DNA from: Streptococcus porcinus
Lineage (GTDB): Bacteria; Bacillota; Bacilli; Lactobacillales; Streptococcaceae
Length of the DNA stretch: 64,000 bases
NCBI RefSeq assembly: GCF_900475415.1
Contig: NZ_LS483388.1
Coordinates: 1,288,001-1,352,000, forward strand
Reading direction: 5' to 3'
Shown here: positions 46,514-54,691 of the stretch, piece after piece
Layout: each line of letters begins with the position of its first letter
How positions within the stretch are numbered: the stretch's first letter is position 1
Program-made: the position numbers and the translations under genes
Notes under the pieces: generated by a model
What the model saw: the letters and a program-made list of their open reading frames with translations, nothing else
Database searches by the model: none
What the model was told of the DNA's origin: nothing

Positions 46514-48313
46514 ATGGAACTCAAAAAACGCTCTAGTTTTCCTGAAAAGGAACTCTGGGATTTAACAGCTCTTTACAAGGACCGAGAAGATTTTTTATTA
46601 GCCATTGAAAAAGCACTTGCAGATGTAGAGGCTTTTAAGAAAAACTACGAGGGACATTTACAAACAAAAGAGGATTTCGAACAAGCCCTCTATGAACTGG
46701 AGCAAATATATATCCAAGTCAGCCACATTGAAACTTATTCATTTATGCCTCAAACAACAGACTTCTCAAATGAAGAGTTTGCCGCTATCGCGCAAGCCGG
46801 CGAAGACTTTGTAACAAAGGCTAGCGTCGAATTAAGCTTCTTTGATTCTGCCTTGGCTCAAGCTGACTCCGCTATCCTAGATGCTTTAGAAGAGATTGAC
46901 TATTTCAGAACAATGATTCGTCAAGCCAAACTGCAAAAAAAGCACCTCCTAAGTCCCGAGGTTGAAAAAGCCCTCACGAATCTACGCGAAGTTTTAAATG
47001 CTCCGTATGATATTTATACAAAAATGCGTGCCGGTGATTTTGAAATGGAAGACTTTGAAGTTGATGGCAAAAAGTATAAGAATAGCTTCGTTTCTTACGA
47101 AAATTTTTATCAAAATCATGAAAATCGAGAAATTCGAGAAAAAGCTTTCCGCTCATTCTCAACTGGTCTTCGTAAGCATCAAAATACAGCTGCCGCAGCC
47201 TATCTTGCCAAAGTGAAATCTGAAAAATTAATAGCCGATATGCGTGGTTATGATACTATCTTCGACTATCTCCTAGCTGAACAGGAGGTCGACCGTTCTA
47301 TGTTTGATCGACAAATTGACCTCATAATGGCTGAATTTGGTCCCGTCGCACAAAAATACCTTAAACATGTCGCACAAGTTAACGGTCTCGAAAAAATGAC
47401 TTTTGCTGATTGGAAGTTAGATATTGACAATAACTTGAACCCAGAAGTATCTATTGATGATGCTTATGACCTAGTCATGAAATCAATTCAGCCACTCGGT
47501 GAAGAATATAGTCAAGAAATTACTCGTTATCAAAAAGAACGTTGGGTTGATTTTGCAGCAAATGAAAATAAAGATTCCGGAGGCTATGCCGCCGATCCTT
47601 ATAAGGTTCATCCATACATCTTGATGAGCTGGACGGGTCGTATGTCTGATGTTTACACCCTCATTCACGAAATTGGTCACTCTGGGCAATTTATTTTCTC
47701 AGACAACAATCAATCATACTTTAACACCCATATGTCAACTTACTATGTGGAGGCTCCTTCAACATTTAATGAACTCCTCCTCTCTGATTATTTAGAAAAT
47801 CAATTCCCAGATGCTCGTCAAAAACGTTTTGCCCTAGCTCATCGCCTCACTGATACTTACTTCCACAACTTCATCACACACTTACTAGAAGCTGCCTTCC
47901 AACGAAAGGTATACCAGCTCATTGAAGATGGCGGAACATTTGGTGCTGAAAAATTAAACGAGCTGATGAAGGCTGTGCTAAAAGAATTTTGGGGAGATGC
48001 TATCGAAATCGATAATGATGCAGCCTTAACCTGGATGCGCCAATCTCACTACTACATGGGATTATACAGTTACACTTACTCAGCCGGCTTAGTCATCTCG
48101 ACGACAGGATATCTCAACTTGAAACATTCCAAAACCGGTGCTAAAGAGTGGCTCGAATTTCTAAAATCCGGAGGAAGTAAAACACCAAAAGAAACTGCAA
48201 TGCTTATTCATGCAGATATTTCAACAGAAAAACCATTAAAGGATACTATTCAATTTCTTAGCAGAACAGTTGATCAGATTATCGCTTACTCAAGCCAAAT
48301 CAACAACCCATAA
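46514..48313 (+). CDS. pepF: Oligoendopeptidase F
   Basis: A 599-residue M3B metallopeptidase. HEIGHSGQF is the zinc motif (HExGH), and the downstream EAPSTFNELLL carries the third ligand Glu. It hydrolyses oligopeptides in the cytoplasm; group members cut peptides of about 7-17 residues. AAAGGAG precedes the ATG. It is monocistronic, with a bidirectional terminator after it. Confidence 0.95.
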   Translation: MELKKRSSFPEKELWDLTALYKDREDFLLAIEKALADVEAFKKNYEGHLQTKEDFEQALYELEQIYIQVSHIETYSFMPQTTDFSNEEFAAIAQAGEDFVTKASVELSFFDSALAQADSAILDALEEIDYFRTMIRQAKLQKKHLLSPEVEKALTNLREVLNAPYDIYTKMRAGDFEMEDFEVDGKKYKNSFVSYENFYQNHENREIREKAFRSFSTGLRKHQNTAAAAYLAKVKSEKLIADMRGYDTIFDYLLAEQEVDRSMFDRQIDLIMAEFGPVAQKYLKHVAQVNGLEKMTFADWKLDIDNNLNPEVSIDDAYDLVMKSIQPLGEEYSQEITRYQKERWVDFAANENKDSGGYAADPYKVHPYILMSWTGRMSDVYTLIHEIGHSGQFIFSDNNQSYFNTHMSTYYVEAPSTFNELLLSDYLENQFPDARQKRFALAHRLTDTYFHNFITHLLEAAFQRKVYQLIEDGGTFGAEKLNELMKAVLKEFWGDAIEIDNDAALTWMRQSHYYMGLYSYTYSAGLVISTTGYLNLKHSKTGAKEWLEFLKSGGSKTPKETAMLIHADISTEKPLKDTIQFLSRTVDQIIAYSSQINNP

Positions 48314-48372
48314 TCTATAAACTACCTTTTGCTAATGGTATCTAAAATAGCGAGACATCGCTATTCATTAAA

Positions 48373-48407
48373 AAAGCAAGCTAACTTTTTCAGTTAGCTT
48401 GCTTTTA
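48373..48407. terminator. Bidirectional terminator between pepF and the DUF4430 gene
   Basis: AAAAGCAAGCTAACT and AGTTAGCTTGCTTTT pair around a short TC-rich loop. It is flanked by A and T runs and lies between two convergent stop codons. Confidence 0.88.
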
Positions 48408-48426
48408 ATTTATCTAAATTAGTATT

Positions 48427-48801
48427 TCATTTGACTTTGTCCAAATAAAAATAAATCTTATCACCCTTTTTGACCTTCAAAGCGTTCGCAGCTTTTGTTG
48501 CCATCTTTCCATTAACCTTGTAAAACCAATAAATATTTTCATTTGGTTTTTGCTTATAGCCATCAATTGAGGTAATAAAGCCGTCTGTTTCTTTAACCTT
48601 ATAGTTAGCTTTTAGGACATCCATGACTGTGTCTCCTGTTGTAAAGGACACTTTTTCATCAACTTTGTTCGTATCTTCCTTAACAATAAGATGAACATAG
48701 GCTTCTTTTTTAGGTTGTGACATGTTTTGTCCTTGTCGAGTACATGCCACAAAAAGAAAGCCACTTAGGCAGATTAGGATAAATTTAAACCATTTTTTCA
48801 T
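48427..48801 (-). CDS. DUF4430 lipoprotein
   Basis: A 124-residue lipoprotein with signal peptide and lipobox LFVACTRQG (Cys20). The mature part is a DUF4430 domain (WFYKVNGKMATKAANALKVKKGDKIYFYL). DUF4430 resembles the transcobalamin C-terminal domain, suggesting a vitamin or corrinoid-binding role. Its start overlaps the end of the ECF S-component gene by 17 bases and it is cotranscribed, so the two probably form one uptake system. The ligand itself is not shown by the sequence. Confidence 0.78.
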   Translation of the reverse strand: MKKWFKFILICLSGFLFVACTRQGQNMSQPKKEAYVHLIVKEDTNKVDEKVSFTTGDTVMDVLKANYKVKETDGFITSIDGYKQKPNENIYWFYKVNGKMATKAANALKVKKGDKIYFYLDKVK

Positions 48802-49288
48802 TGAATAACCTCCGAAATAACGTTAATAAAACAGGGTAAAAAATTAAAGTCGATAGGGCATGTAAGAGATTAAAAGTCATCCCTGACAGCACATAAGTCC
48901 ACCAAGGCATGCTGTAAAGATAGGCAAAGCAAGAATCTATCATAAGTCCGTACAATAAAGCAAGAAAAGCCACGGATAAGGATTGCATGAGCATTCGATA
49001 GACCTTAATTTTTCGACTAAGAGGAAAAATAAGAAAGCGCCAAATAGCCATGATAATAGTAAAGGTCGTTATTTGCCAAAATACCCAGGGACCGAAACCT
49101 AACAAAAACGAAGTTAATAAAATACTGATAAACATAACTAAAAAGGCTTCATAATAGCTAAGAGTAATTGTTGCGATAAAAAATAGTGCGGTAACCGGCT
49201 GAATATTTGGCAAGTGACTGAAAGCCATTCTTAATACAAAGGCTAAGGCCGCTAAGATTGCAATTCGAGCAATTTTCTTGGATGACAT
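48785..49288 (-). CDS. ECF transporter S component
   Basis: A 167-residue membrane protein with about six hydrophobic segments. The N-terminal ARIAILAALAFVLRMAF is the typical S-component opening, where the AxxxA-like pattern contacts EcfT. It lacks an ATPase, so it uses a shared EcfAAT module encoded elsewhere. The vitamin is unknown; the partner DUF4430 lipoprotein hints at a corrinoid. A terminator-like hairpin lies about 110 bases upstream of its start, in what may be its leader. Confidence 0.8.
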   Translation of the reverse strand: MSSKKIARIAILAALAFVLRMAFSHLPNIQPVTALFFIATITLSYYEAFLVMFISILLTSFLLGFGPWVFWQITTFTIIMAIWRFLIFPLSRKIKVYRMLMQSLSVAFLALLYGLMIDSCFAYLYSMPWWTYVLSGMTFNLLHALSTLIFYPVLLTLFRRLFNEKMV

Positions 49289-49400
49289 AAACTTACTTTC
49301 TATTGTTTTACTCTATTATGACAGAATTAGAAAAACTTTTCTAGTCTTTAACCTGCCAAAAACTCTAAAACAAAATAATCCCTCTACCCAACGAAAAAGA

Positions 49401-49433
49401 AATCAGGGAAAATCTTTAACTTTTCCCCTGATT
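49401..49433 (-). terminator. Terminator-like hairpin in the ECF leader region
   Basis: AATCAGGG-AAAA pairs with TTTTCCCCTGATT (one bulge). It has a T-rich side on the minus strand (TTTCTTTTT). No complete gene ends here on either strand. A candidate promoter (TTGAAA, 18 bases, TATATT) lies just upstream on the minus strand, so the hairpin may be an attenuator in the ECF gene leader. Confidence 0.45.
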
Positions 49434-49512
49434 TTGCTTAAAATGTATGATAATATAAGAATATAGTGAGGAAGTTTTGATTTTTTCAACCTTTTAAGGT
49501 ACAATAACAATA

Positions 49513-50358
49513 ATGAGAAGAAGAATAAAACCTATTGTAGTGCTTGTTTTCTTTCTTTTGTTTGCATTATTATTAATAATTGGTAAGACACATTCAGACC
49601 AAATAAAGGAAAAAGAGCTTCAGCGCGCCAAATCAAGTGTCCCAATTATTTCCAGTAAAGAAAAGACAAAAAACTCCAGCACTAGTGACACCGAAGAATT
49701 TATCCTAAATCCAATTGTCGATGTCTCGGGTTGGCAGCTTCCTAGTGAGATTGATTACGATACCTTGTGCAAAAACATTTCTGGAGCAATAGTTCGTGTT
49801 TTTGGTGGATCACAAATTACTTCAAAAAACAATGCTGCCTATACTACTGGAATTGACAAATCTTTTAAAACACACATTAAAGAATTCCAAAAACGAAAAG
49901 TACCTGTAGCTGTATACAGCTACGCCTTGGGATCTAGTACTAAGGAAATGCGTGCTGAAGCACGAACATTTTATAAAAATGCCTCTCCCTTTAATCCAAC
50001 TTATTACTGGATTGACGTAGAAGAAGCAACTATGAAAGATATGAACAAGGGCGTTAAAGCTTTTCGAGAAGAATTGAAGCGGTTAGGAGCTGAAAATGTC
50101 GGTCTTTATATTGGAACTTATTTCATGGCTGAACAAAACATTTCCACAGAAGGTTTTGATGCTGTTTGGATTCCAACCTATGGTAGCGATTCAGGTTACT
50201 ATGAGGCTGCACCTAATACTAAACTAAACTATGACTTACATCAATATACTTCTCAGGGCTATCTGTCTGGCTTCTCTAAACCGCTAGATTTAAACCAGAT
50301 TGCGGTTAACAAGGACACCAAAAAAACGTATGAAAAGCTTTTTGGAAAAGTTAAATAA
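49513..50358 (+). CDS. GH25 family lysozyme, membrane-anchored or secreted
   Basis: A 281-residue protein with an N-terminal hydrophobic segment (VVLVFFLLFALLLIIG) and a GH25 muramidase domain from about residue 70. The catalytic acids lie in PIVDVSGWQ and YYWIDVEEA, and the final IPTYGSDSGYYE and LHQYTSQGYLSGFSKPLDLNQ match the fold. It should cut peptidoglycan between MurNAc and GlcNAc. There is no cell-wall-binding repeat. It ends at a terminator. Confidence 0.87.
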   Translation: MRRRIKPIVVLVFFLLFALLLIIGKTHSDQIKEKELQRAKSSVPIISSKEKTKNSSTSDTEEFILNPIVDVSGWQLPSEIDYDTLCKNISGAIVRVFGGSQITSKNNAAYTTGIDKSFKTHIKEFQKRKVPVAVYSYALGSSTKEMRAEARTFYKNASPFNPTYYWIDVEEATMKDMNKGVKAFREELKRLGAENVGLYIGTYFMAEQNISTEGFDAVWIPTYGSDSGYYEAAPNTKLNYDLHQYTSQGYLSGFSKPLDLNQIAVNKDTKKTYEKLFGKVK

Positions 50359-50370
50359 GTATAAGATACA

Positions 50371-50415
50371 GATTGAAGGAAAAATCCTATTGGACAGTTT
50401 TTCTTCAATCTTTTT
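50371..50415 (+). terminator. Terminator of the GH25 gene
   Basis: GATTGAAG-GAAAAA pairs with TTTTTCTTCAATC across a 13-base loop, followed by TTTTT. It is just after the GH25 stop codon. Confidence 0.8.
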
Positions 50416-50586
50416 CTTTGCCAACAATAAACAGACTTAAAAAGTCATCTGTTTCACCCCTAACTTTTTTCTCTGCTTGCTTATTGAAAAGGGAATTCTA
50501 GATTCTAAAAGAGGGAACTCTGTTAAATTCTCTAAACTTGACAAGGATTTATTAAAAAGATTATAATAGTCTCAAATATTAAAAAA

Positions 50587-50675
50587 TGTCACAGAGGAGT
50601 GCTTTGGCTGAGATCGCATGTGCGAAATCCTAACAACCTGATCTTGTTAATACAAGCGTAGGGATTGTGAACTTG
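50587..50675 (+). ncRNA. TPP (thiamine pyrophosphate) riboswitch
   Basis: The THI element is recognisable: GGAGTGC, then GGCTGAGATC, ACCTGATC, GTTAATAC and AGCGTAGGGA in correct order and spacing, with a variable P3 stem TCGCATGTGCGA. It precedes thiT, so thiamine pyrophosphate should repress the transporter. The expression platform lies in the roughly 50 bases before the ATG, and I could not decide between termination and ribosome-site masking. Confidence 0.9.
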
Positions 50676-50726
50676 AATTCTATCTCATGATTTCAGGCTC
50701 TTTTTGTGAAGAAAAGGAGTTTTTTT

Positions 50727-51290
50727 ATGTCTCAAAATCTGAATATTAAGTATTTGGTTGAAGCTGCTATATTTGCTGCACTAGCTATGGTCCTTTCGTT
50801 TATTCCTGATTTCTTTAGTTGGTTTAGTCCCTCGTTTGGAGCTATTCCACTGATTCTTTTTGCACTACGCCGTGGGTTGAAATATGGGATTTTATCTGGG
50901 CTTATTTGGGGGCTACTCCATTTTGTGCTAGGGAAAGTCTATTATCTGAGTATGTCACAAGTTTTTATTGAGTATATTTTAGCCTTCACTTCAATGGGCC
51001 TAGCAGGACTTTTTTCAGAACATTTGCGTAAGGCTCTTACAGACCAACAGATAACAAAAGCAACTAACATTGCCCTCTTCGCTGCTTTTATTGCCACTGC
51101 AACGCGTTATCTTTGGCACTTTTTTGCCGGAATCCTTTTCTGGGGATCTTATGCACCAAAAGGGGTATCTCCTCTGTGGTATTCATTCACTGTAAATGGC
51201 ACCGCAGGCGCTTTTACTCTGATTCTAGTAGCAATAGCCATCCTTCTTTTAATCCGAACTCAAAGGCAATTTTTTGCACCCAAAGACTAA
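50727..51290 (+). CDS. thiT: ECF thiamine transporter S component ThiT
   Basis: A 187-residue S component with six hydrophobic helices. IKYLVEAAIFAALAMVLSF is the typical N-terminal region and the thiamine-site tryptophan/tyrosine-rich WGLLHFVLGKVYYLS segment follows. It binds thiamine and works with the shared EcfAAT module. The ATG at 50727 is chosen because AAGGAG lies seven bases upstream. The in-frame start at 50706 lies upstream of that site. It is controlled by the TPP riboswitch. Confidence 0.93.
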   Translation: MSQNLNIKYLVEAAIFAALAMVLSFIPDFFSWFSPSFGAIPLILFALRRGLKYGILSGLIWGLLHFVLGKVYYLSMSQVFIEYILAFTSMGLAGLFSEHLRKALTDQQITKATNIALFAAFIATATRYLWHFFAGILFWGSYAPKGVSPLWYSFTVNGTAGAFTLILVAIAILLLIRTQRQFFAPKD

Positions 51291-51316
51291 TGAACACACA
51301 CTTAACGAACTTTTCA

Positions 51317-51349
51317 AAAAATGGTATAATAACTTATTATACCGTTTTT
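51317..51349. terminator. Palindrome between thiT and ybaK (terminator or promoter)
   Basis: GGTATAATAA and TTATTATACC form a perfect 21-base palindrome around C33 (51323-51343), with A and T runs outside. It suits a thiT terminator. It also holds TATAAT on both strands, with TTAACG 17 bases before the plus-strand copy, so it may be the ybaK promoter. Both roles may be real. Confidence 0.6.
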
Positions 51350-51372
51350 ATTTTGCTCTAAAGGAAGGGTCT

Positions 51373-51846
51373 ATGGCAAAGAAGAAAAAACTTAAAAAAA
51401 CACTAGTTGAGCAAATACTAGATAAAGCCCATATTAGCTATGATAGCCTAAGTTTGGATGCTTTTAAAGAGGAATTACCAGAGGGGATTGAGAAAGATGA
51501 TATTTATAAAACATTAGCCCTCATTGGCGATAAAACCGGGCCAGTGATAGGGATCATTCCAATTACTGAACATTTATCTGAAAAAAAATTAGCGCAAATT
51601 TCAGGTAATAAAAAGGTCAGTATGATTCCACAAAAGAATCTGCAACAAACAACGGGTTACATACATGGTGCTAACAATCCTATCGGTATTCGTCAAAAAC
51701 ATCAATTTCCCATTATTATCGACCTCATCGCTAAAGAAAAAGGCAAGCTAATTGTCTCCGCCGGGGAAATTGGTCGCTCAATTCGTATTAGTAGTCAAGA
51801 GCTTGCTGATTTTGTCAATGCTCAATTTGCAGATATAAGGGAGTAA
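51373..51846 (+). CDS. ybaK: Cys-tRNA(Pro)/aminoacyl-tRNA deacylase, YbaK/EbsC family
   Basis: A 157-residue editing protein of the YbaK type that hydrolyses mischarged Cys-tRNA(Pro). The ATG at 51373 (MAKKKKLKKTLVEQI) has AAGGAAGGG upstream. The conserved Lys lies in GDKTGPVIGIIP, and GYIHGANNPIGIRQK is the ligand loop. It is followed two bases later by yccF and then a phosphatase gene, and is likely cotranscribed with them. Confidence 0.88.
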   Translation: MAKKKKLKKTLVEQILDKAHISYDSLSLDAFKEELPEGIEKDDIYKTLALIGDKTGPVIGIIPITEHLSEKKLAQISGNKKVSMIPQKNLQQTTGYIHGANNPIGIRQKHQFPIIIDLIAKEKGKLIVSAGEIGRSIRISSQELADFVNAQFADIRE

Positions 51847-51848
51847 CT

Positions 51849-52214
51849 ATGAAATTTTTAGGAAATATTATTTGGTTCATTTGTTCAGGTTTTTGGGCTT
51901 GGCTTAGTTGGACTTTTGTGGGATTCATTCTTTGTATCACTATCTTTGGTCTTCCACTTGGGTTACAATGTTTTAAGATTGGAAACTTTGGCCTTTTTCC
52001 CTTTGGAAAAGACATTATTATTGATCAATCTGCAACAAACCTAATTTTTAATCTGATTTGGATAATTTTAGTCGGTTGGTCACTAGCGCTCTTACATTTA
52101 ACTTCTGCCTTCTTACTCTGTATTTCCATTATCGGTATTCCTTTTGCCTTTCAATCTCTCAAATTAGCTAGAATCAGCCTTTTCCCCTTCGGAGCTAAAA
52201 TCGTACATGTTTAG
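51849..52214 (+). CDS. yccF: YccF-like small membrane protein
   Basis: A 121-residue member of the YccF/DUF307 family. It has two copies of the family repeat, each with GLPLGLQCFKIGNFGLFPFG or GIPFAFQSLKLARISLFPFG, and hydrophobic segments between them. The function is unknown. It starts two bases after ybaK with GGGAG before the ATG and is followed by a phosphatase gene after 13 bases, making a likely operon. Confidence 0.85.
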   Translation: MKFLGNIIWFICSGFWAWLSWTFVGFILCITIFGLPLGLQCFKIGNFGLFPFGKDIIIDQSATNLIFNLIWIILVGWSLALLHLTSAFLLCISIIGIPFAFQSLKLARISLFPFGAKIVHV

Positions 52215-52227
52215 GAGATAAGGTATT

Positions 52228-52845
52228 ATGAAATTTTACTTTGTTAGACATGGCAAAACCGAGTGGAACTTGGAAGGACGCTTTCAAGGTGGCTCTGGTG
52301 ATTCACCCCTTTTAGAAGAATCTTATCAAGAAATCAAAGCATTAGGGCATTATCTCAAAACTATACCCTTTGATGCTATCTACTCTAGTGATTTAAAAAG
52401 AGCCCAAAAAACAGCTCAATTACTTGCTAAAGCTGCTCATTTTAGTTTAACCATTCATTACAATGAAGCACTTCGGGAATGGCATTTAGGAAAATTAGAA
52501 GGGGCTAAAATAGCCACCATGAGTGCCATTTATCCAAGTCAGATGGCTGCCTTCACCCACAACTTAGCAAAATTTAATAGTAGTCAATTTGAAGCTGAGT
52601 CCATTCATCAGACCACAAGTCGTGTCAAAGAATTTATTACGGATTTTAAAGATAAAAATTACCAGAACGTCTTGATTGTTGGCCACGGAGCTAATCTAAC
52701 AGCTTCTATCAGGTCCCTGCTTGGCTATGAACCTGCCCTTTTAAGAGCTTTAGGTGGCCTGAATAATCTGAGTCTGACAGTTCTAGAAACAGACGATTTT
52801 AAAACTTTTAAGTGCTTAACCTGGAACGATAAGTCCTACTTATAA
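52228..52845 (+). CDS. Histidine phosphatase family protein
   Basis: A 205-residue phosphoglycerate-mutase-like protein. YFVRHGKTEWNLEGRFQG carries the catalytic RHG motif, IYSSDLKRAQKTA follows, and LIVGHGANLTA holds the second His. It is probably a phosphatase rather than a mutase, given its small size. It is the last gene of a ybaK-yccF-phosphatase set and ends at a shared terminator. Confidence 0.87.
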   Translation: MKFYFVRHGKTEWNLEGRFQGGSGDSPLLEESYQEIKALGHYLKTIPFDAIYSSDLKRAQKTAQLLAKAAHFSLTIHYNEALREWHLGKLEGAKIATMSAIYPSQMAAFTHNLAKFNSSQFEAESIHQTTSRVKEFITDFKDKNYQNVLIVGHGANLTASIRSLLGYEPALLRALGGLNNLSLTVLETDDFKTFKCLTWNDKSYL

Positions 52846-52865
52846 ATTATTAGATTAGAAATAAT

Positions 52866-52896
52866 AAAATGAGTTGCTATAAAAGCAGCTCATTTT
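52866..52896. terminator. Bidirectional terminator
   Basis: AAAATGAG-TTGCT and AGCAGCTCATTTT form a strong stem around ATAAA with one mismatch. It lies between the stops of the phosphatase gene and the convergent HAD gene. Confidence 0.83.
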
Positions 52897-52900
52897 AACG

Positions 52901-53803
52901 TTATTTAGAATATTTCATTCGTAACACTTTTTCTTGATTTTTAGACAACCTCAATAAGGTTACTACTCTATCAATGCTGATATTACTTTCTAAAAGCCGT
53001 TCAGCGGCCATCATCAAGCCATTATTCAAGCCCATCTCAAGAATAGGATTTTTCTTATCATTCATATCAAAGATTACTTTATTATCTGGTAAATCAAAAA
53101 GAACTTTGACAGCACCAAAAAGTTGTTCAAAATTATCAATAGCTACATCGTAAACTGGTTTAATCCCAGGTTTCAAACTCCTCCCTCGATGATTAAACCA
53201 CATGGAGTGCCATCCGCCATTGAAGGCCCCCATAACATCATTATCGTAAGAGTCCCCAACATATAATGTTGTTTGAGGATTCATGCTAAATTGTTCTGCA
53301 GCAAGATTAAAAATTTCTTTTTCGGGTTTTTGGAAACCAGTGGCCTGACTGACAATAACACATTTTGGATCAACATAATCATAAAGTCCTAACTTTCTGA
53401 CTTTTTTTAATTGATGTTCAGTTGGTCCATTGGTAATAATCCCCATAGGCACCCCCTTAGATTTGAGAAAATCCAAAGTCATACGCATCTCATCCAACAT
53501 AGTAATGTTTTCAAGTTCATGTTCATAAACTTCTTGAAAATAAGTTCCTTCTGCCTGCTTAATCTCTGGATAACCAAATTCTAGCAAGGTTTCACGACAA
53601 CGCCAAAACCTAAAATATTCTGTTGTCCATTCACCCGCCATAACACGTGGAAAGCCAATGTCAGAGTAATGGCGAAAACGGATGTAAGCTTGATTCATTG
53701 CAGCCATGTTAAACTCTGGAAAACATTTTTCCATAGCTTTTCTGTATGGTGCTTGCTGGTCATATATTGTATCATCAACATCAAAAACGATGGCTGTAAT
53801 CAT
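52901..53803 (-). CDS. HAD family hydrolase
   Basis: A HAD-superfamily hydrolase with motif I VFDVDDTIYDQQ, motif II GIITNGPTEHQ, motif III KPEKEIFNLA and motif IV VGDSYDNDVMGA. The C-terminal extension of about 80 residues is unusual for this group. The start is uncertain. ATG 53803 (MITAIVFDVDD) is chosen because it matches homologues and has AAAGAG upstream. An ATG at 53836 adds 11 residues and also has a GGAAAG site. It resembles YjjG-like nucleotidases without proof. Confidence 0.82.
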   Translation of the reverse strand: MITAIVFDVDDTIYDQQAPYRKAMEKCFPEFNMAAMNQAYIRFRHYSDIGFPRVMAGEWTTEYFRFWRCRETLLEFGYPEIKQAEGTYFQEVYEHELENITMLDEMRMTLDFLKSKGVPMGIITNGPTEHQLKKVRKLGLYDYVDPKCVIVSQATGFQKPEKEIFNLAAEQFSMNPQTTLYVGDSYDNDVMGAFNGGWHSMWFNHRGRSLKPGIKPVYDVAIDNFEQLFGAVKVLFDLPDNKVIFDMNDKKNPILEMGLNNGLMMAAERLLESNISIDRVVTLLRLSKNQEKVLRMKYSK

Positions 53804-53948
53804 AGGTCTCTTTTCTTTCTGGGTAATATCTGTCATATTATACTATTTTCTTTCCTGCTTTTCAATTATAGAAACAGTTGTGTGTGTCTGAAAGCTTGAG
53901 ATTAGTCGATACCCAATAAGTTTTAGAAAACTACACTTAACCTTTAAG

Positions 53949-53984
53949 AAGACTGAAATAAGAATTTTTGCTTATTTCAGTCTT
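53949..53984. repeat. Perfect 14-bp inverted repeat
   Basis: AAGACTGAAATAAG and CTTATTTCAGTCTT pair exactly across eight bases. It follows no recognised gene. No T run follows on either strand, so it does not look like a normal terminator. It marks the left part of the accessory gap at 53837-54691. Apart from the decayed ORF and the terminator listed below, I see nothing else in that gap. Confidence 0.6.
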
Positions 53985-54192
53985 GACGTTATCGTTTTAA
54001 TTATATTCAATAAGGCTCGATTTACTAAGAAAGTCCTATTTGCCTTAATTGGCTTGGTGTAAAAGTTCGCCCTTTAACGGCTTTTTTCTTATTTTAATAT
54101 AAGAAATACGGCACTTTTTAATCTTCCTTGCAACTCAAAACACGTAAAAAGCACTAAAAAATAAAGATTTTTAGTCTTTTAATATTTTTATT

Positions 54193-54480
54193 TTACCCTG
54201 AACTATTCCAGCTCTTACCTTTATTAAGTAACGGTTTAAATCTCTGATTATCAATCAAATTAGATAATTGTATATCATCAAAATCTGAAAAAGATCTAGC
54301 ATGATATCGTAAAGCTAACCGTCCAAGCTATTTCTCTCTGTTAATTAAATGCCAATATCCTTGATATATTTATTTAAAAACAGAGACTAGCTTTCCTTTT
54401 ACATAAATACAATATGCTATATATTCCTTCTTATTATTCTTTAGACTCATAATGTAGAATTGAGACGGATGATTTTTTAT
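54193..54480 (-). pseudogene. Decayed ORF, unknown
   Basis: The minus strand reads as one frame of 96 codons with two in-frame stops. The pieces are YIMSLKNNKKEYIAYCIYVKG..., then IYQGYWHLINREK, then LGRLALRYHARSFSDFDDIQL... ending NKGKSWNSSG. Amino-acid composition is protein-like, but I do not recognise the family. It may be a broken gene of the accessory region. Confidence 0.4.
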
Positions 54481-54543
54481 AAGTACTCTCAAATTTTAGC
54501 CTTCACTATTAAGTACAAGTGAAAAATCAAGATTTTAAATGTA

Positions 54544-54582
54544 TAAAAAACAAAACATACAATGCTAATAAATCATGTTTTG
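54544..54582 (-). terminator. Terminator downstream of the ABC-F gene
   Basis: On the minus strand CAAAACAT and ATGTTTTG pair across a 16-base loop and are followed by TTTTTTATAC. It lies about 110 bases past the ABC-F stop and probably ends the FecR-like/ABC/ABC-F operon. Confidence 0.7.
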
Positions 54583-54691
54583 CATTTTGAAATAAACTCT
54601 TTTGCAGTCCTCAAATTTCAAGTGAGGGTGTTGAAAAAAACTCCAACTGATAGTAGCAACTAATTAGAGTCAGTATTTGATAACCTCTACA

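Noticed and set aside
49278..49466. Plus-strand 62-codon frame between the ECF gene and the lysozyme gene
   Set aside because: No ribosome binding site, low-complexity composition, and it overlaps the start of the minus-strand ECF gene. It spans the terminator-like hairpin. Not supported as a gene.
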